Part shown: positions 37,332 through 46,658 of the stretch, in pieces
Layout of the letters: every line of letters begins with the position of its first letter
Numbering within the stretch: position 1 is the first letter of the stretch
Source of the DNA: Hyphomonas sp.
Lineage (GTDB): Bacteria > Pseudomonadota > Alphaproteobacteria > Caulobacterales > Hyphomonadaceae
Direction: 5' to 3'
NCBI RefSeq assembly: GCF_018402285.1
Contig: NZ_JAGYJH010000003.1
Location: 1 to 64,000 of the forward strand
Length of the DNA: 64,000 bases
Notes under the pieces: generated by a model
Seen by the model: only the letters and a program-made list of their open reading frames with translations
Databases searched by the model: none
Told to the model about the DNA's origin: nothing
Program-made: the position numbers and the translations under genes

Positions 37332-38279
37332 ATGATCACCGTATCCCTCGTGGCCCTCTCCGGCCTCGGTCTCGGCGCCTGTGTCAGCAGCATGGCCTAT
37401 ACCTCGAAGGTGGAAACGGCGTTCCCTGCAGAGGGCCGCCAGATCGAGGTAAACGGCCACGGCGTTCACGTCTTCGCCCGGGGCCATGAAACCGCGCCCG
37501 TCGTGCTGATGATACACGGCGCTAGCGCCAATGCCCGCGAGTTTACCTGGACCCTGGCCCCCCGCCTTGAAGCCGACATGCGCGTCCTGATGGCAGACCG
37601 ACCGGGGCATGGCTATTCGCAGCGCTTCGACGGGGCCGAAACGCTCGCCGCACAGGCCCGCCAGATGGCCGGCGTTCTGGAGCAGCTGGCACCCGGCCAG
37701 AAAGCGGTTGTCACGGGTCATTCCTTCGGCGGGGCCGTCGCCCTGCGACTTGCCCTCGACCGGCCCGACCTTGTCACCGGCCTCGTCCTGCTGGCCCCCG
37801 TGACACATGACTGGGGCGAGGGCAGCGGTATGGCCTGGTACAATTCAATCGCAGCCTCGCCCATCGTCGGGCCCGTCTTCTCCCAGCTCGTGCCAATCGT
37901 CGGGCCACCGCAGATGAAGAACGGCATCTCCAGTGTTTTTGCCCCGGCGCCGACGCCTGAGGGGTATTATCAAAACTCCGGTCTCGGACTGTTGCTGCGC
38001 CCGCCAAATTTCCGCGCCAATGCGCAGGACATGACCCGGCTGAAGGCCGAGCTGGCCGAACAATCCGAGCGGTATGGAGAGCTCACCGTGCCCGTCACCC
38101 TGTTTTCCGGCAGCCAGGACACCGTGCTTTCACCGAAACTTCACGCCGCGCGGCTCAAGAAGCAGATACCTCTCGAACTGGTGATCCTGCCGGACGAGGG
38201 ACACATGCCACATCATGGCGAAGGCGGCGCTGTTTCGGGGGCCATCCGGCGGCTGGCCTTTGGCCGCCAGACCCGCTAA
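37332..38279 (+). CDS. Alpha/beta hydrolase lipoprotein
   Basis: About 315 residues. Starting at ATG 37332, the signal MITVSLVALSGLGLGACVSS has lipobox LGAC. The hydrolase fold has the oxyanion HGASANAREF, DRPGHGYSQRF, the nucleophile elbow VVTGHSFGGAVALRLAL (Ser) and the catalytic-His region LPDEGHMPHHG; an Asp is in FSGSQDTVLSP. It should act on an ester or similar substrate in the envelope. A TTG at 37323 is the alternative start. Coupled to the TPR gene before it. Confidence 0.88.
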   Translation: MITVSLVALSGLGLGACVSSMAYTSKVETAFPAEGRQIEVNGHGVHVFARGHETAPVVLMIHGASANAREFTWTLAPRLEADMRVLMADRPGHGYSQRFDGAETLAAQARQMAGVLEQLAPGQKAVVTGHSFGGAVALRLALDRPDLVTGLVLLAPVTHDWGEGSGMAWYNSIAASPIVGPVFSQLVPIVGPPQMKNGISSVFAPAPTPEGYYQNSGLGLLLRPPNFRANAQDMTRLKAELAEQSERYGELTVPVTLFSGSQDTVLSPKLHAARLKKQIPLELVILPDEGHMPHHGEGGAVSGAIRRLAFGRQTR

Positions 38280-38318
38280 GAGCCTTCCCCTCGCCTCAGA
38301 CCCCGGAAAGGACGCCCC

Positions 38319-38588
38319 ATGGCCGATGATGACAGCTTCGAGCTCACCAAGATCGACGAAACCACCCGGGAAAAACTCCGCCAGACCGTCGCCAAGATCG
38401 AGCGGCTGGAGGAGGAAAAGAAGGAGGTCGCCGAGCAGATCAAGGAAGTCTACGCCGAAGCAAAGGCCATCGGCTTTGACACCAAGGCCCTGCGCCAGGT
38501 GATCCGGCTCCGGAAGATTGAGCGGGCCGAACGCGAAGAACAGGAAATGATCCTGGAAACCTATCTGATTGCGCTGGGCGAAGCCTGA
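38319..38588 (+). CDS. gapR: Nucleoid-associated protein GapR (DUF2312)
   Basis: 89 residues with the long coiled-coil helix ETTREKLRQTVAKIERLEEE followed by VAEQIKEVYAEAKAIGFDTK and ALRQVIRLRKIERAEREEQE, the family's near-invariant sequence. GapR is a DNA-binding protein that recognises overtwisted DNA in Caulobacter and is nearly universal in alphaproteobacteria. The ribosome site GGAAAGGA is close to the ATG. Confidence 0.95.
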   Translation: MADDDSFELTKIDETTREKLRQTVAKIERLEEEKKEVAEQIKEVYAEAKAIGFDTKALRQVIRLRKIERAEREEQEMILETYLIALGEA

Positions 38589-38637
38589 GATCGCACTGCC
38601 GATTGCGGAGACTGGCAAACTCGTCTGAGATGATGCC

Positions 38638-39135
38638 ATGGCCAGAGAAGTGGATGAGCGCAAGAAGCGCGCCGCGCTGAGGAAGCTGCGGAAAGCCGCG
38701 CTACTGGCCGAAAAGGGCCTCGGGCCGCCGCTTTCGGACTGGGAACGCGAGTTTCTCGAAGAAGTCGAAGGCAGGATCGAAAAGTTCGGCTCTGCCTTCG
38801 CCGACCCCATGAAGGGCGCGCAGGGCGAAGCCCTTTCCAGCCTGCAGCAGGCCAAGCTTCGCGAAATCGACAAGAAAGCCCGCGGCAAGCCCTCCGGCGG
38901 CTTTCAGACCCGCAAGCCGATGGGCATGAAGCGCAAGCCCCTGCCCCGCGTGCGCCATACCGGGCAGGACGCAGAGACATCCGAGGCCGAGACGCCCCCG
39001 CCAGCCCGGTCCAAACCCGCCCTGGTGCCTGCTTCCAGCCTGCCCCCGCCCGAGCCGGGAAAGGTGACGCGCCTGCGCCAGACCAAGCCCCGGCTGACGG
39101 TGATTGAGGGCGGGAGCAAAAAAACTGAAAACTGA
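38638..39135 (+). CDS. Conserved hypothetical protein, basic C-terminus
   Basis: 165 residues, soluble and strongly charged: KKRAALRKLRKAALLAEKG, DWEREFLEEVEGRIEKFGSA, then a Pro/Ala-rich tail with scattered Arg and Lys (RKPMGMKRKPLPRVRHTG). It follows gapR by 50 bases on the same strand. No recognised domain; a nucleic-acid binding role is possible from its charge, but this is only a guess. Confidence 0.65.
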   Translation: MAREVDERKKRAALRKLRKAALLAEKGLGPPLSDWEREFLEEVEGRIEKFGSAFADPMKGAQGEALSSLQQAKLREIDKKARGKPSGGFQTRKPMGMKRKPLPRVRHTGQDAETSEAETPPPARSKPALVPASSLPPPEPGKVTRLRQTKPRLTVIEGGSKKTEN

Positions 39136-39161
39136 CAGGCTTTTCGCGCGTATAGAAAGAC

Positions 39162-40046
39162 ATGACCGATCTGACCGCGCCCGCCCTCGCCCGTACCCTG
39201 CTCGTCACCGGAGCCTCAACCGGTATCGGCGAAGCCGCTGCCCGGCACATGGCCACCCAGGGCTGGACCGTGTTTGCCGGCGTGCGCTCGCAGAAGGACG
39301 CCGATGCTCTGCGTCAGGGCGCAAACGGCGATCTTCGCCCGATCATCCTGGATGTTACGAGGAATGATCAGGTCGCCGCAGCTGTTACCACACTCAGCGC
39401 CGCGCTCGGCAAGCGGCGCCTCACCGGCCTCCTCAACAATGCCGGCATCGCCAAGATGGGACCGCTGGCCATTCAGCCGCTTGAGGATTTCGAGGCGCAT
39501 TTCGCGGTTAACGTCTTCGGCATGCTGCGCGTTACGCAGGCCTTCGTGCCCCTTCTCGGCGGAGATCCCGCACGCGAAGGCCCGCCTGGCCGCATCGTCA
39601 CCATCACCTCCGTCGGCGGAAAGATCGCCGCGCCTTTCCTGGGCGCCTATACCGCAACCAAGCATGCCAATGAGGCGATGACCGACACGCTGCGCCGGGA
39701 ACTTGCCATCTACGGCATCGACGCCATTGCCATCGGCCCCGGCTCGGTGAGAACGCCGATCTGGGACAAGGCGGAGAAGGACAATGAAGGCGGCCTCTAT
39801 GCAGGCAGCGACTGGGCCGGGTCCCTCAACATCTTTGAAGAAACGATGCTGAAGGGCGGCAAGACCGGCCTGAAACCGGAGACGATCGCCGAAGTTGTCG
39901 AGGACGCGTTCAGCAATTCCAGCCCGAAAGCGCGCTACGCGCCCGTCCCCGACAAGCTGACCAATTTCACGATCGCCAGCCGCCTGCCCAAACGCTGGCT
40001 CGACAGGATCTTCATCAAGCGCTTCGGGCTGCAGAAGAAGCGCTGA
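39162..40046 (+). CDS. SDR-family oxidoreductase
   Basis: 294 residues with TGASTGIG cofactor motif, NNAG in LTGLLNNAGIAKMG, Ser in TITSVGGKIAAPF and YTATKHANEAMTDTLRRELA as YxxxK. The C-terminal half is longer than in minimal SDRs. Substrate unknown. Good ATG near an AGAAAGA stretch. Next gene on the same strand is another SDR, separated by a spacer of about 120 bases. Confidence 0.88.
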   Translation: MTDLTAPALARTLLVTGASTGIGEAAARHMATQGWTVFAGVRSQKDADALRQGANGDLRPIILDVTRNDQVAAAVTTLSAALGKRRLTGLLNNAGIAKMGPLAIQPLEDFEAHFAVNVFGMLRVTQAFVPLLGGDPAREGPPGRIVTITSVGGKIAAPFLGAYTATKHANEAMTDTLRRELAIYGIDAIAIGPGSVRTPIWDKAEKDNEGGLYAGSDWAGSLNIFEETMLKGGKTGLKPETIAEVVEDAFSNSSPKARYAPVPDKLTNFTIASRLPKRWLDRIFIKRFGLQKKR

Positions 40047-40163
40047 TCCACTCCCCTCTACCGCTCGAGTTGGGGCGGCCAGAATTTGACGCCCCCGTCA
40101 TCTTTCTCCCTTGACGCCCCTCGCGGAAGGGCGGCCCATGTCGGCGAAAACCGGGAGGAATAC

Positions 40164-41048
40164 ATGGCAGATCTCAAGGGCAAGGTAGCCGTCATCACAG
40201 GCGCCGCCAGCGGCATCGGACTGGCCGGCGTAGAAGTGTTCATCGCAGCGGGCGCGAAGGTCATCGCCGGCGACATCCAGGACGACAAAGGCAGGGCGCT
40301 GGAAACCCGGTTCGGGCCGGACAAGCTGCGCTTTGTCCATTGCGACGTGACCAACATGGACGAGCTCAAAGCCGTTATGGACGCGGCCCCCGCCGCCTTC
40401 GGCTCTCTCGACATCGTCTGGAACAATGCGGGCCATGGCGGCACGAATACGTCTGTCGAAGAGCTCGACCTTGATGGCTACGACCAGACGATGAACCTGT
40501 TGCTGAAACAGGTTTTCGCGGGCACCAAATTCGCCATTCCGCACATGAAGGCCAGGGGCGGCGCGATCATTAACACCTCCTCGATCAGTGCGGTCTCGGC
40601 GGGCTACGCCCCGATCACCTATTCGGTGGCCAAGAAGGGTGTCGCCCACTTCTCCAAGCTCGCCGCCGCCGAGCTCTCGAAATACAAGATCCGCGTCAAC
40701 GCTATCCTGCCTGGCTTCATTGCCACCTCGATCTTCGGCGCCTCGCTCGGCCTGCCGCGCGAAGTGGCCGACCAGATGGCCGAGATGCTTTACCAGGCCG
40801 GCGGCAAGATGCAGCCCATCGGCCGCGTCGGCAAAGGCACGGACATCGCCGAGATGGCGGCCTTCCTCGCCTCTGATGCCGCCGAATTCATCACCGGGGC
40901 GGAATTCCTCGTTGATGGCGGCATGACCGTCGGCCCGCGCCACAGCTGGGACGAGACGGCCTCCAGCCCGGTTCTGGAAAGCCTCGGCATCAGCCCGGAA
41001 CAGGCCGAGCAGATGCGCCTGGCGCAGCAGGCTGCCGCTCAGTCCTGA
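40164..41048 (+). CDS. SDR-family oxidoreductase
   Basis: 294 residues, starting at 40164 because GGGAGGA lies six bases before this ATG; the open frame begins earlier. Motifs: TGAASGIG, NNAGHGG, SSISAVSAGYAPITYSVAKK (Ser and YxxxK) and ITGAEFLVDGGMTVGP near the end. A substrate cannot be inferred. It overlaps the stop of the small convergent gene 41039-41323 by 10 bases. Confidence 0.9.
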   Translation: MADLKGKVAVITGAASGIGLAGVEVFIAAGAKVIAGDIQDDKGRALETRFGPDKLRFVHCDVTNMDELKAVMDAAPAAFGSLDIVWNNAGHGGTNTSVEELDLDGYDQTMNLLLKQVFAGTKFAIPHMKARGGAIINTSSISAVSAGYAPITYSVAKKGVAHFSKLAAAELSKYKIRVNAILPGFIATSIFGASLGLPREVADQMAEMLYQAGGKMQPIGRVGKGTDIAEMAAFLASDAAEFITGAEFLVDGGMTVGPRHSWDETASSPVLESLGISPEQAEQMRLAQQAAAQS

Positions 41049-41323
41049 TCGGCAACACGCAGCTGGGGCACGGCTTCCACTGCCTTGAGCAATTCCTCCA
41101 GGGTCGCCGCTTCGCGGAAGAGGCGGCCCTGATCATCCCCCAGAGCATACCCCGCTTTCGTGCGCGTCAGCGGAAAGCGCCGCCAGTGGGCCCGCGACCG
41201 ATAGATCCACACCGTCTCGGGGGACTGGCCAACCGCGGCCCAACCGGTCCAGATGTGGCCCGCCGGCAGGCTGCGCCAGAGCCGGTCAATCTCTTCGACT
41301 TCTTCAGGTGAAAAGCGTGGCAT
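41039..41323 (-). CDS. Small conserved hypothetical protein
   Basis: 94 residues from ATG 41323: MPRFSPEEVEEIDRLWRSLP, a central GHIWTGWAAVGQSPETVWIY and a C-terminal EELLKAVEAVPQLRV. No domain is recognised. Its ATG and the ATG of the plus-strand exporter share the bases CATG (41321-41324), so the two divergent starts overlap; one of them may really be further inside. Confidence 0.6.
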   Translation of the reverse strand: MPRFSPEEVEEIDRLWRSLPAGHIWTGWAAVGQSPETVWIYRSRAHWRRFPLTRTKAGYALGDDQGRLFREAATLEELLKAVEAVPQLRVADQD

Positions 41324-42284
41324 GAGCGGCAGGGAACCTTCTGGATCAGGGGCATCGTTAAGCCGCCCCGGCCTCTCGGGCAATCTTCAGGGCGCGCTGT
41401 GGATGCTGGTTTCCGGCGCCGGATATACCTTCCACATCGCCCTCGCCAAGGAGATCACCGCCGACGCGCACCCGATTTTCCTGGCCTTCTGGCGCAGCTT
41501 CCTCGCTTTCCTGATCGCCATGCCGTTCATGTGGATCGGCGGCGTGAGGATCCACACCGCCCGGTTTGGCGCGCTGGTGACGCGCAGTTTGATCGGGTCG
41601 GCGGGGTTTGTATTCGGGTTGATTGCGATCTGGCCGATTTTTGAGTTGCCGCTTGCGGAGTTCAATGCGCTGTCGTTTACGCGGCCGCTGTTTGTGACGC
41701 TGCTGGCGATGGTGCTGCTGCATGAGAAGGTGGGCATCCATCGCGGCGGGGCGGTGGTGATCGGCTTTGCCGGTGTGCTGGTCATGACATTGTTACCGGC
41801 CCTGCTCGGCAGCGAGGGCGGCACGCATCTCAATCTCGGCGCGCTCTTTGCGCTCGCCTCCTCGCTCTGCTTTGCCTTCACCATCGTGCTGGTAAAATCA
41901 CTGACCGGCGTTCACTCTCCGCTGGCCCTGCTGGTGTGGGCCAACATGTTGTCTTCCATCATTATTTTGCCCTTCGCACTGTTCTACTGGAGCAGCCCGG
42001 ACCTGATGGGATGGGCCCTCATCTTCGCCATGGCGTTTGCCGGGTTCGTGGCCCAGTTCTGCTTTATCAAGGGGATGTCGGTGGGCGACGCGTCCTTCCT
42101 TTCCCCGCTCGACTATGTGCGCCTGCCGATGGGAACCCTGGCGGACTGGATCATGATCCGCCTGTTGCCCGGGCCCTTCGTGTGGGTGGGCGCGGGCATC
42201 ATTATCGTCTCGACGCTTTACATCACCTGGCGGGAACACCGGCTCAACCGGAGGAAGCCCGCCCTGCCGCCAAAGCCGGTCTGA
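41322..42284 (+). CDS. DMT-superfamily exporter (two EamA domains)
   Basis: 320 residues with ten membrane helices in two EamA halves (GALWMLVSGAGYTFHIALAK; VLLHEKVGIHRGGAVVIGF; then LSSLCFAFTIVLVKSLT and SFLSPLDYVRLPMGTLADWI). Start at 41322 is the first ATG in frame with conserved LSGNLQGALWML following. Substrate unknown; relatives export amino acids or metabolites. The start codon is shared on the opposite strand with the small gene 41039-41323. Confidence 0.85.
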   Translation: MSGREPSGSGASLSRPGLSGNLQGALWMLVSGAGYTFHIALAKEITADAHPIFLAFWRSFLAFLIAMPFMWIGGVRIHTARFGALVTRSLIGSAGFVFGLIAIWPIFELPLAEFNALSFTRPLFVTLLAMVLLHEKVGIHRGGAVVIGFAGVLVMTLLPALLGSEGGTHLNLGALFALASSLCFAFTIVLVKSLTGVHSPLALLVWANMLSSIIILPFALFYWSSPDLMGWALIFAMAFAGFVAQFCFIKGMSVGDASFLSPLDYVRLPMGTLADWIMIRLLPGPFVWVGAGIIIVSTLYITWREHRLNRRKPALPPKPV

Positions 42285-42421
42285 GGGCGCAAAACACGCG
42301 CCAAATGCCTGCCAAAAGAGGGACACTTCCAGCCCTTCCAGGCCACTTTTTTTCACGCCCCCAGTTTCCCCTTGTGAACAAAAAACGTTTCGTTTATTGT
42401 TCCAAAAATCGGGAGGACGGC

Positions 42422-43445
42422 ATGGCGAAAGTTCTGGTCACAGGGGCGACGGGGTTCATCGCCGGGCACGTCATCCACCAGCTGCTCGAGGCAGGCCATG
42501 AGGTGATCGGAACGGCCCGTTCCGCCTCAAAGGCCGGGCCGCTCAACCAGACCCTCAGCGCCTATGCCGGCAAGCCGGTCTCGATTCGAAATCCGCGCGG
42601 CCGACCTTTCCTCCGATGCCGGCTGGGCCGAGGCGGTGAGCGGCGTGGACTTTGTCCAGCATGTTGCCTCCCCCATTCCGCTGACCGTGCCGAAGAATGC
42701 CGATGAGCTGATCATCCCCGCCCGCGACGGCGCGCTGCGCGTGCTGCGGGCGGCGAAGGCGGCAGGCGTCCAGCGCGTGGTGATGACTTCCTCGATGGCG
42801 GCCTGCGCCTATGGCTGGGGGGACAGGCGCCCCAACCCCGTGACCGAGGAGCACTGGTCGCAGGACAATGGCGCCCCGGACATGACCCCCTATATCCGCT
42901 CCAAGCTGATCGCCGAGCGGGCAGCCTGGGATTATGTCGAGGGCGAAGGCGAGGGCCTTGAGCTGACCACCATCAACCCCGCCCTGGTGCTTGGCCCGGT
43001 GATGAGCGGGGACTTTTCAGCGTCGGTCGAAATCCTCACCCAGCTGATGTCGGGCAAGCTGCCCGGCACGCCGCGGGTCGGCTTTGTGGTGGTGGATGTG
43101 CGCGATGTGGCCGCCGCCCATGTGGCCGCGATGACGAACCCTGCCGCGCAGGGCGAGCGCTTCCTTGTGGGCGACCGGTTCATCTGGTTCCGGGATGTCG
43201 CCGAAATCCTCACCCGCGAGTTTCCGGGCCATGCCTCAAAAATTCCGTCCAAGGACATTCCCGGCTGGATGGTCCACCTGATCGCTAGGATCAACCCGCC
43301 CGCCAAACAGCTGATCCCCGAACTCAACCGCGAACGGCATATCTCCAGCGAGAAAGCCAAGCGCGTGCTGGGCTGGACCCCGCGCACGAGCGAAGAAGCC
43401 GTGATCGCGGGCGCGCGGACTTTGATTGCGTTTGGGGTGGTTTGA
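42422..43445 (+). pseudogene. NAD-dependent epimerase/reductase (dihydroflavonol reductase-like), one-base frameshift
   Basis: MAKVLVTGATGFIAGHVIHQ opens a normal extended SDR. After about 55 residues the frame breaks: an extra C at about 42587 (ATTCGAA instead of ATTGAA) shifts it; removing the base joins to EIRAADLSSDAGWAEAVSGV and the rest. The remaining protein has HVASPIP, TSSMAACAYGWG and the SDR Tyr region, and ends normally (SEKAKRVLGWTPRTSEEAVI). Function in carbonyl reduction is likely but not specific. One indel in an otherwise clean gene could be a sequence error. Confidence 0.75.
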
Positions 43446-43511
43446 GGGGGGCTGGCGAATATCCTTCGGTCTCAGGTTTTGGCGGGAAATTCTCAAACTT
43501 CTTCAGGCGGT

Positions 43512-44159
43512 TCAAACCACGCGCTTTAGCTCGCTGTATGCGCCATTGGTCCTCAACGTCATCGTCACCGGCACGTCGCTGCGGTTACGCCAGAACCAGC
43601 CGTGTGATCCGTCAAACGCCGCTGTAACCTTTCCTGAATTACCCGCTTCGGCGCGGCCCTTCCGGTAGCTTGTGGATTGTCCGGCCGTGCCATCCCCGTG
43701 CAGGTCGGAATTCACATGACCCTGATTAACGCTCCAGTCATAGTCGGCAGTCTCGCCCTGTTTCATGACAAGCTTGATTTCAGCGGCTTCGCCCGGGGCC
43801 AGTGTCACGACAACCTCATCGCGCCAGTCTGGACCCGGCTGTTGGGTAGCTGGCGCGGCCGCTTGCATTTCTGCCTCGGGCGGGGCGCTCTCTTCGGTTT
43901 GTGCCTGAGGGGACGCCTCGGCGGATGCCATGCTTAAGGCCACATCTGCCTCAGCCTCTTCAGCAAGCTGCTGCTTGATCTCCCCCATTTCAGTGAGACC
44001 GAGAACGCGGCCGATGCCGGTCGGGTCCACCGCATACTCGGCTGGAAGCACCACCGTGACGAGGAGTACGCCAGCTGTCACGAGGGCAATGAGTGTGGAC
44101 CGGATCAGCTGGCCGGTCGTGGGCAGCTCGGCGCGGCCGGGAGTGTCGGTATTGTACAT
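43512..44159 (-). CDS. Transmembrane anchor protein
   Basis: 215 residues with one N-terminal membrane helix (LIRSTLIALVTAGVLLVTVV), a Glu/Ala-rich stalk with SEASPQAQTEESAPPEAEMQ, and a C-terminal beta-rich domain (VVVTLAPGEAAEIKLVMKQG; VTAAFDGSHGWFWRNRSDVP). Such proteins typically sit beside HupE/UreJ-type membrane proteins, as here; the gene before it on this strand encodes one. It probably anchors an extracytoplasmic domain. Function unknown. Confidence 0.75.
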   Translation of the reverse strand: MYNTDTPGRAELPTTGQLIRSTLIALVTAGVLLVTVVLPAEYAVDPTGIGRVLGLTEMGEIKQQLAEEAEADVALSMASAEASPQAQTEESAPPEAEMQAAAPATQQPGPDWRDEVVVTLAPGEAAEIKLVMKQGETADYDWSVNQGHVNSDLHGDGTAGQSTSYRKGRAEAGNSGKVTAAFDGSHGWFWRNRSDVPVTMTLRTNGAYSELKRVV

Positions 44160-44171
44160 GAGCGCGTCCTT

Positions 44172-44898
44172 CTAGGAGACGAAATACCCGGCGATCTGGT
44201 AGCCAGCCAGCAGGAAGCCGGCAGCCATCATCGCCACATTTGCGGTATAGGCATTTTTCAGGAAACTCGGCGTCCGCCGCCAGAAGCCCATCGCGATAAG
44301 GATAGCGCCAAGGGCAAGCAGCTGGCCAATCTCGACCCCGACATTGAAAGCCAGCAGGTTGGGCAAGAGCCCGTCCGGCGAGATTTCGTAATCGAGGATT
44401 TTCGAGGATAGGCCAAAGCCATGGCAGAAGCCGAAGATCAGGGTCGCGGCCTTGGTGTTGGGCTGCACGCCAAACCAGCGCTGATACGCGCCCATATTGT
44501 CGAGCGCTTTGTAAACAATCGACAGGCCAATGACGGCATCAATGATGTAGCTGTTGATGCCGAAGTTGAAAGTAGACCCCGGCCAGCATCGTGGTTGAAT
44601 GCCCTATGGCAAACAGGCTGACATAAATGCCGATGTCTTTCATCCGATAGAGAAAGAAGATCACACCCAGCAGGAAGAGGATGTGATCATATCCCGTCAC
44701 CATATGCTTGGCGCCAAGATAGAGAAAGGAGACCAGATGGACGCCCGTTATCTCCTGAATGTAGCCCTTATCGCCTTCAGCAACGGCGTGCGCAAAAGCT
44801 TCGCCCGGAATTGCAAAGGCAAACATGATAGCCAGCGCCGCCAGGATGGGCCGGGTTAGACTAACGCGAGGCAATTCCTTCAAGCGCTCAGCAGGCAT
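44172..44898 (-). pseudogene. HupE/UreJ-type membrane protein, one-base frameshift
   Basis: The N-terminal half (MPAERLKELPRVSLTRPILA; then EAFAHAVAEGDKGYIQEI; KHMVTGYDHILFLLGVIFFL with the HxxxxxDH metal-like motif) leads to HSTTMLAGVYF. There an extra base at 44568 breaks the frame; removing it gives NFGINSYIIDAVIGLSIVYK, then NMGAYQRWFGVQPNTKAATL and the last helices. Related proteins carry nickel or cobalt; metal transport is inferred from family name only. It is paired with the anchor protein downstream on the same strand. Confidence 0.75.
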
Positions 44899-44940
44899 CT
44901 GCCGGTTCCGTCTGCGCGTACAAAACTACTTCGCATGGCC

Positions 44941-45306
44941 CTATTGTCCTTGTCCGAATGATATGCCTAGCCGGCCCTCAAGCCAGAGAGCTGAAAGGTA
45001 AAGGCAGATTGTGATGACACTCGCGACGATCAGCGCAACCCAGAAATTGACATTCTTTTCCATGAGCCAAGGCAGGATCAGAAAGAAAGGCAGGCTAGGC
45101 ACTACATACCATAACGTTGCACGCGCATGCCCTGCAATCTGGGCGGTATCTCCACCCGTGTCGCGCCATAGCCAGATTATCGCCATCAGTGAAATTAGAG
45201 GCAACGACGCAATCAGCCCTCCGAGGGCCGGATAGCGGCGCGCGGTCTCCGAAATGAGCGCAATCAAAATGCCAGAAAGTGCCGCCTTCACTATGAAATA
45301 GGTCAC
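44941..45306 (-). CDS. DUF3147-like small membrane protein
   Basis: 121 residues from a GTG at 45306 with a GGAG ribosome site. Four hydrophobic segments fit the DUF3147 pattern (TYFIVKAALSGILIALISET; GLIASLPLISLMAIIWLWRD; YVVPSLPFFLILPWLMEKNV; WVALIVASVITICLYLSALW). Probably an inner membrane protein of unknown function. The longer frame upstream is a fused remnant of something else and is not part of this gene. Confidence 0.7.
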   Translation of the reverse strand: MTYFIVKAALSGILIALISETARRYPALGGLIASLPLISLMAIIWLWRDTGGDTAQIAGHARATLWYVVPSLPFFLILPWLMEKNVNFWVALIVASVITICLYLSALWLEGRLGISFGQGQ

Positions 45307-45520
45307 ATGTTGCTCCGCTGAATTGCCATAGGGATGTCTCATTCCGCTGCGGTTGAGCCCTCGTGCCACTTCAATGCACCATTCCAAGATTCCCGCTAAC
45401 TTCAATGGATAGGCGGCAGCTGCACATCGCCGGGCCTGGCTAAAACCAAGCGCGGCATAGAAGCCGTAGGCGTTTCCCCCGCCGCGATTCCCCGGTTGTT
45501 GCGCAGCCAGTATTCGGGCA
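45307..45520 (-). pseudogene. Possible GNAT acetyltransferase fragment
   Basis: The minus-strand frame contains GNAYGFYAALGFSQARRCA, which resembles the C-terminal strand and helix of GNAT acetyltransferases. No N-terminal acetyl-CoA-binding part is present. Low confidence, because a plus-strand gene overlaps. Confidence 0.3.
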
Positions 45521-46194
45521 ATTGGCGGGAAAGCTTCAAGGACCTCTCCCCCGTGCAAACTGACCGTATCGTTTTTCCGCCCGCCAGCGCGCATCCTGAT
45601 ATCCTGCTGGCTCATAGTGGACTGCCCGCCGAGATGCTGGACTGGCTAAGGCAGTATTTCCTGGCCGCCGTGGCGGCGGGCAACAGCATCGCGCCGGGCG
45701 AGCATATCCAGGTCGGCTGGATGCTGGTGGAGGCGCGCAGCGAGGCGGACGGGAGCCTTGCCCTGTGGGAGCCTGATTTCAGCGCGATGCCGATTGTGTG
45801 GACGCGCGGCGTTGACCGCACCGCCTGGGCCCTCGCGCAGCAGCGCGCCGTTTGCGACGCCCTCAACACGGCCCCGGCTTTCCCGAGCCTGCGCGACGGG
45901 GCGGTCGTCTCGCCCGGCTTTGCCGGAACGCGCGACACGTTCATGATGATGCGCGGGGAACCCAAAGGCGGGAACAGTGGCTGGCAGGTCAAGCAGCTGA
46001 AAGACCCGGCGAAGGAAGGCGTGATGCTGTCGCTCTATGAGGTGGCTCTGCACACGCGGGCCGTGCTGCCCTATCTCGCGCTGCCGCCCGGCGCGGTGGT
46101 CGCGCGGACCAGCGTGGCGGTGGAAATCGAGCTGGGCAGAATACGTCTCTCCTCGAAGGACCATGCGCTGCTGGCAAGCCTCGTTCAGGTCTGA
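45496..46194 (+). CDS. Hypothetical protein
   Basis: The frame encodes 232 residues; the coding style becomes convincing from SGLPAEMLDWLRQYFLAAVA onward, with EPDFSAMPIVWTRGVDRTAW, VSPGFAGTRDTFMMMRGEPK and GVMLSLYEVALHTRAVLPYL. No signal or membrane part and no recognised domain. The start is uncertain: the region before about 45620 overlaps the remnant on the other strand. Confidence 0.6.
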   Translation: MLRSQYSGNWRESFKDLSPVQTDRIVFPPASAHPDILLAHSGLPAEMLDWLRQYFLAAVAAGNSIAPGEHIQVGWMLVEARSEADGSLALWEPDFSAMPIVWTRGVDRTAWALAQQRAVCDALNTAPAFPSLRDGAVVSPGFAGTRDTFMMMRGEPKGGNSGWQVKQLKDPAKEGVMLSLYEVALHTRAVLPYLALPPGAVVARTSVAVEIELGRIRLSSKDHALLASLVQV

Positions 46195-46201
46195 GAGGGG
46201 C

Positions 46202-46593
46202 TTACCTCTGCCCTTCTGTGCCTGACCATTCCGTACCCGGATCGGTCAGCTTGTCGTGCAAGGCGCGGATAGTAGGATTGAGCGCACGTAGTTCGTCTGC
46301 GGACTTTCTGGCCATTTCAACGAGATTTGTGCCGACACGGCCGGCCTGCAGCTGCACGGCTCCAGCTCCAGCTCCAGCTCCAGCTCCAGCTGGCCGGAGA
46401 GCTCGCTGACCGACTGATTGTCACGGCCCCAGAGGAGATTGAGCACCAGATACTGAAGGTATGTGATGCCAAGCTCGTCGAGGACCACCTTGTGGACTCG
46501 CTGGATGACGAGGTTGGCGGCGTAGATCGTGCGGCAGATGTGCTCGCTGAGCGGCGGGGGCCGCGGCGGGTTTGCGGGCGTCAGCCTGGGCAT
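46202..46593 (-). pseudogene. MarR/OhrR-like regulator, truncated and altered
   Basis: The N-terminal half is clear: LSEHICRTIYAANLVIQRVH and YLQYLVLNLLWGRDNQSVSE, as in OhrR-type MarR regulators. It then enters a run of Leu-Glu dipeptides caused by five tandem CCAGCT hexamers and loses the recognition helix and wing. The following frame, ending at 46202, holds an unrelated-looking tail (NLVEMARKSADELRALNPTI). The DNA-binding part is missing, so it is probably dead. Confidence 0.6.
46362..46391. repeat. Five tandem CCAGCT hexamers
   Basis: Perfect tandem repeat of 30 bases inside the MarR-like gene, encoding repeated Leu-Glu on the minus strand. Hexamer slippage changes length without shifting frame. 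Confidence 0.85.
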
Positions 46594-46658
46594 GTGGTGC
46601 TCCTTTCGTGCGCGGGGGCAGAAGAGACCCTTATCGCGAAATCAAGCGGAGCCCGCCC

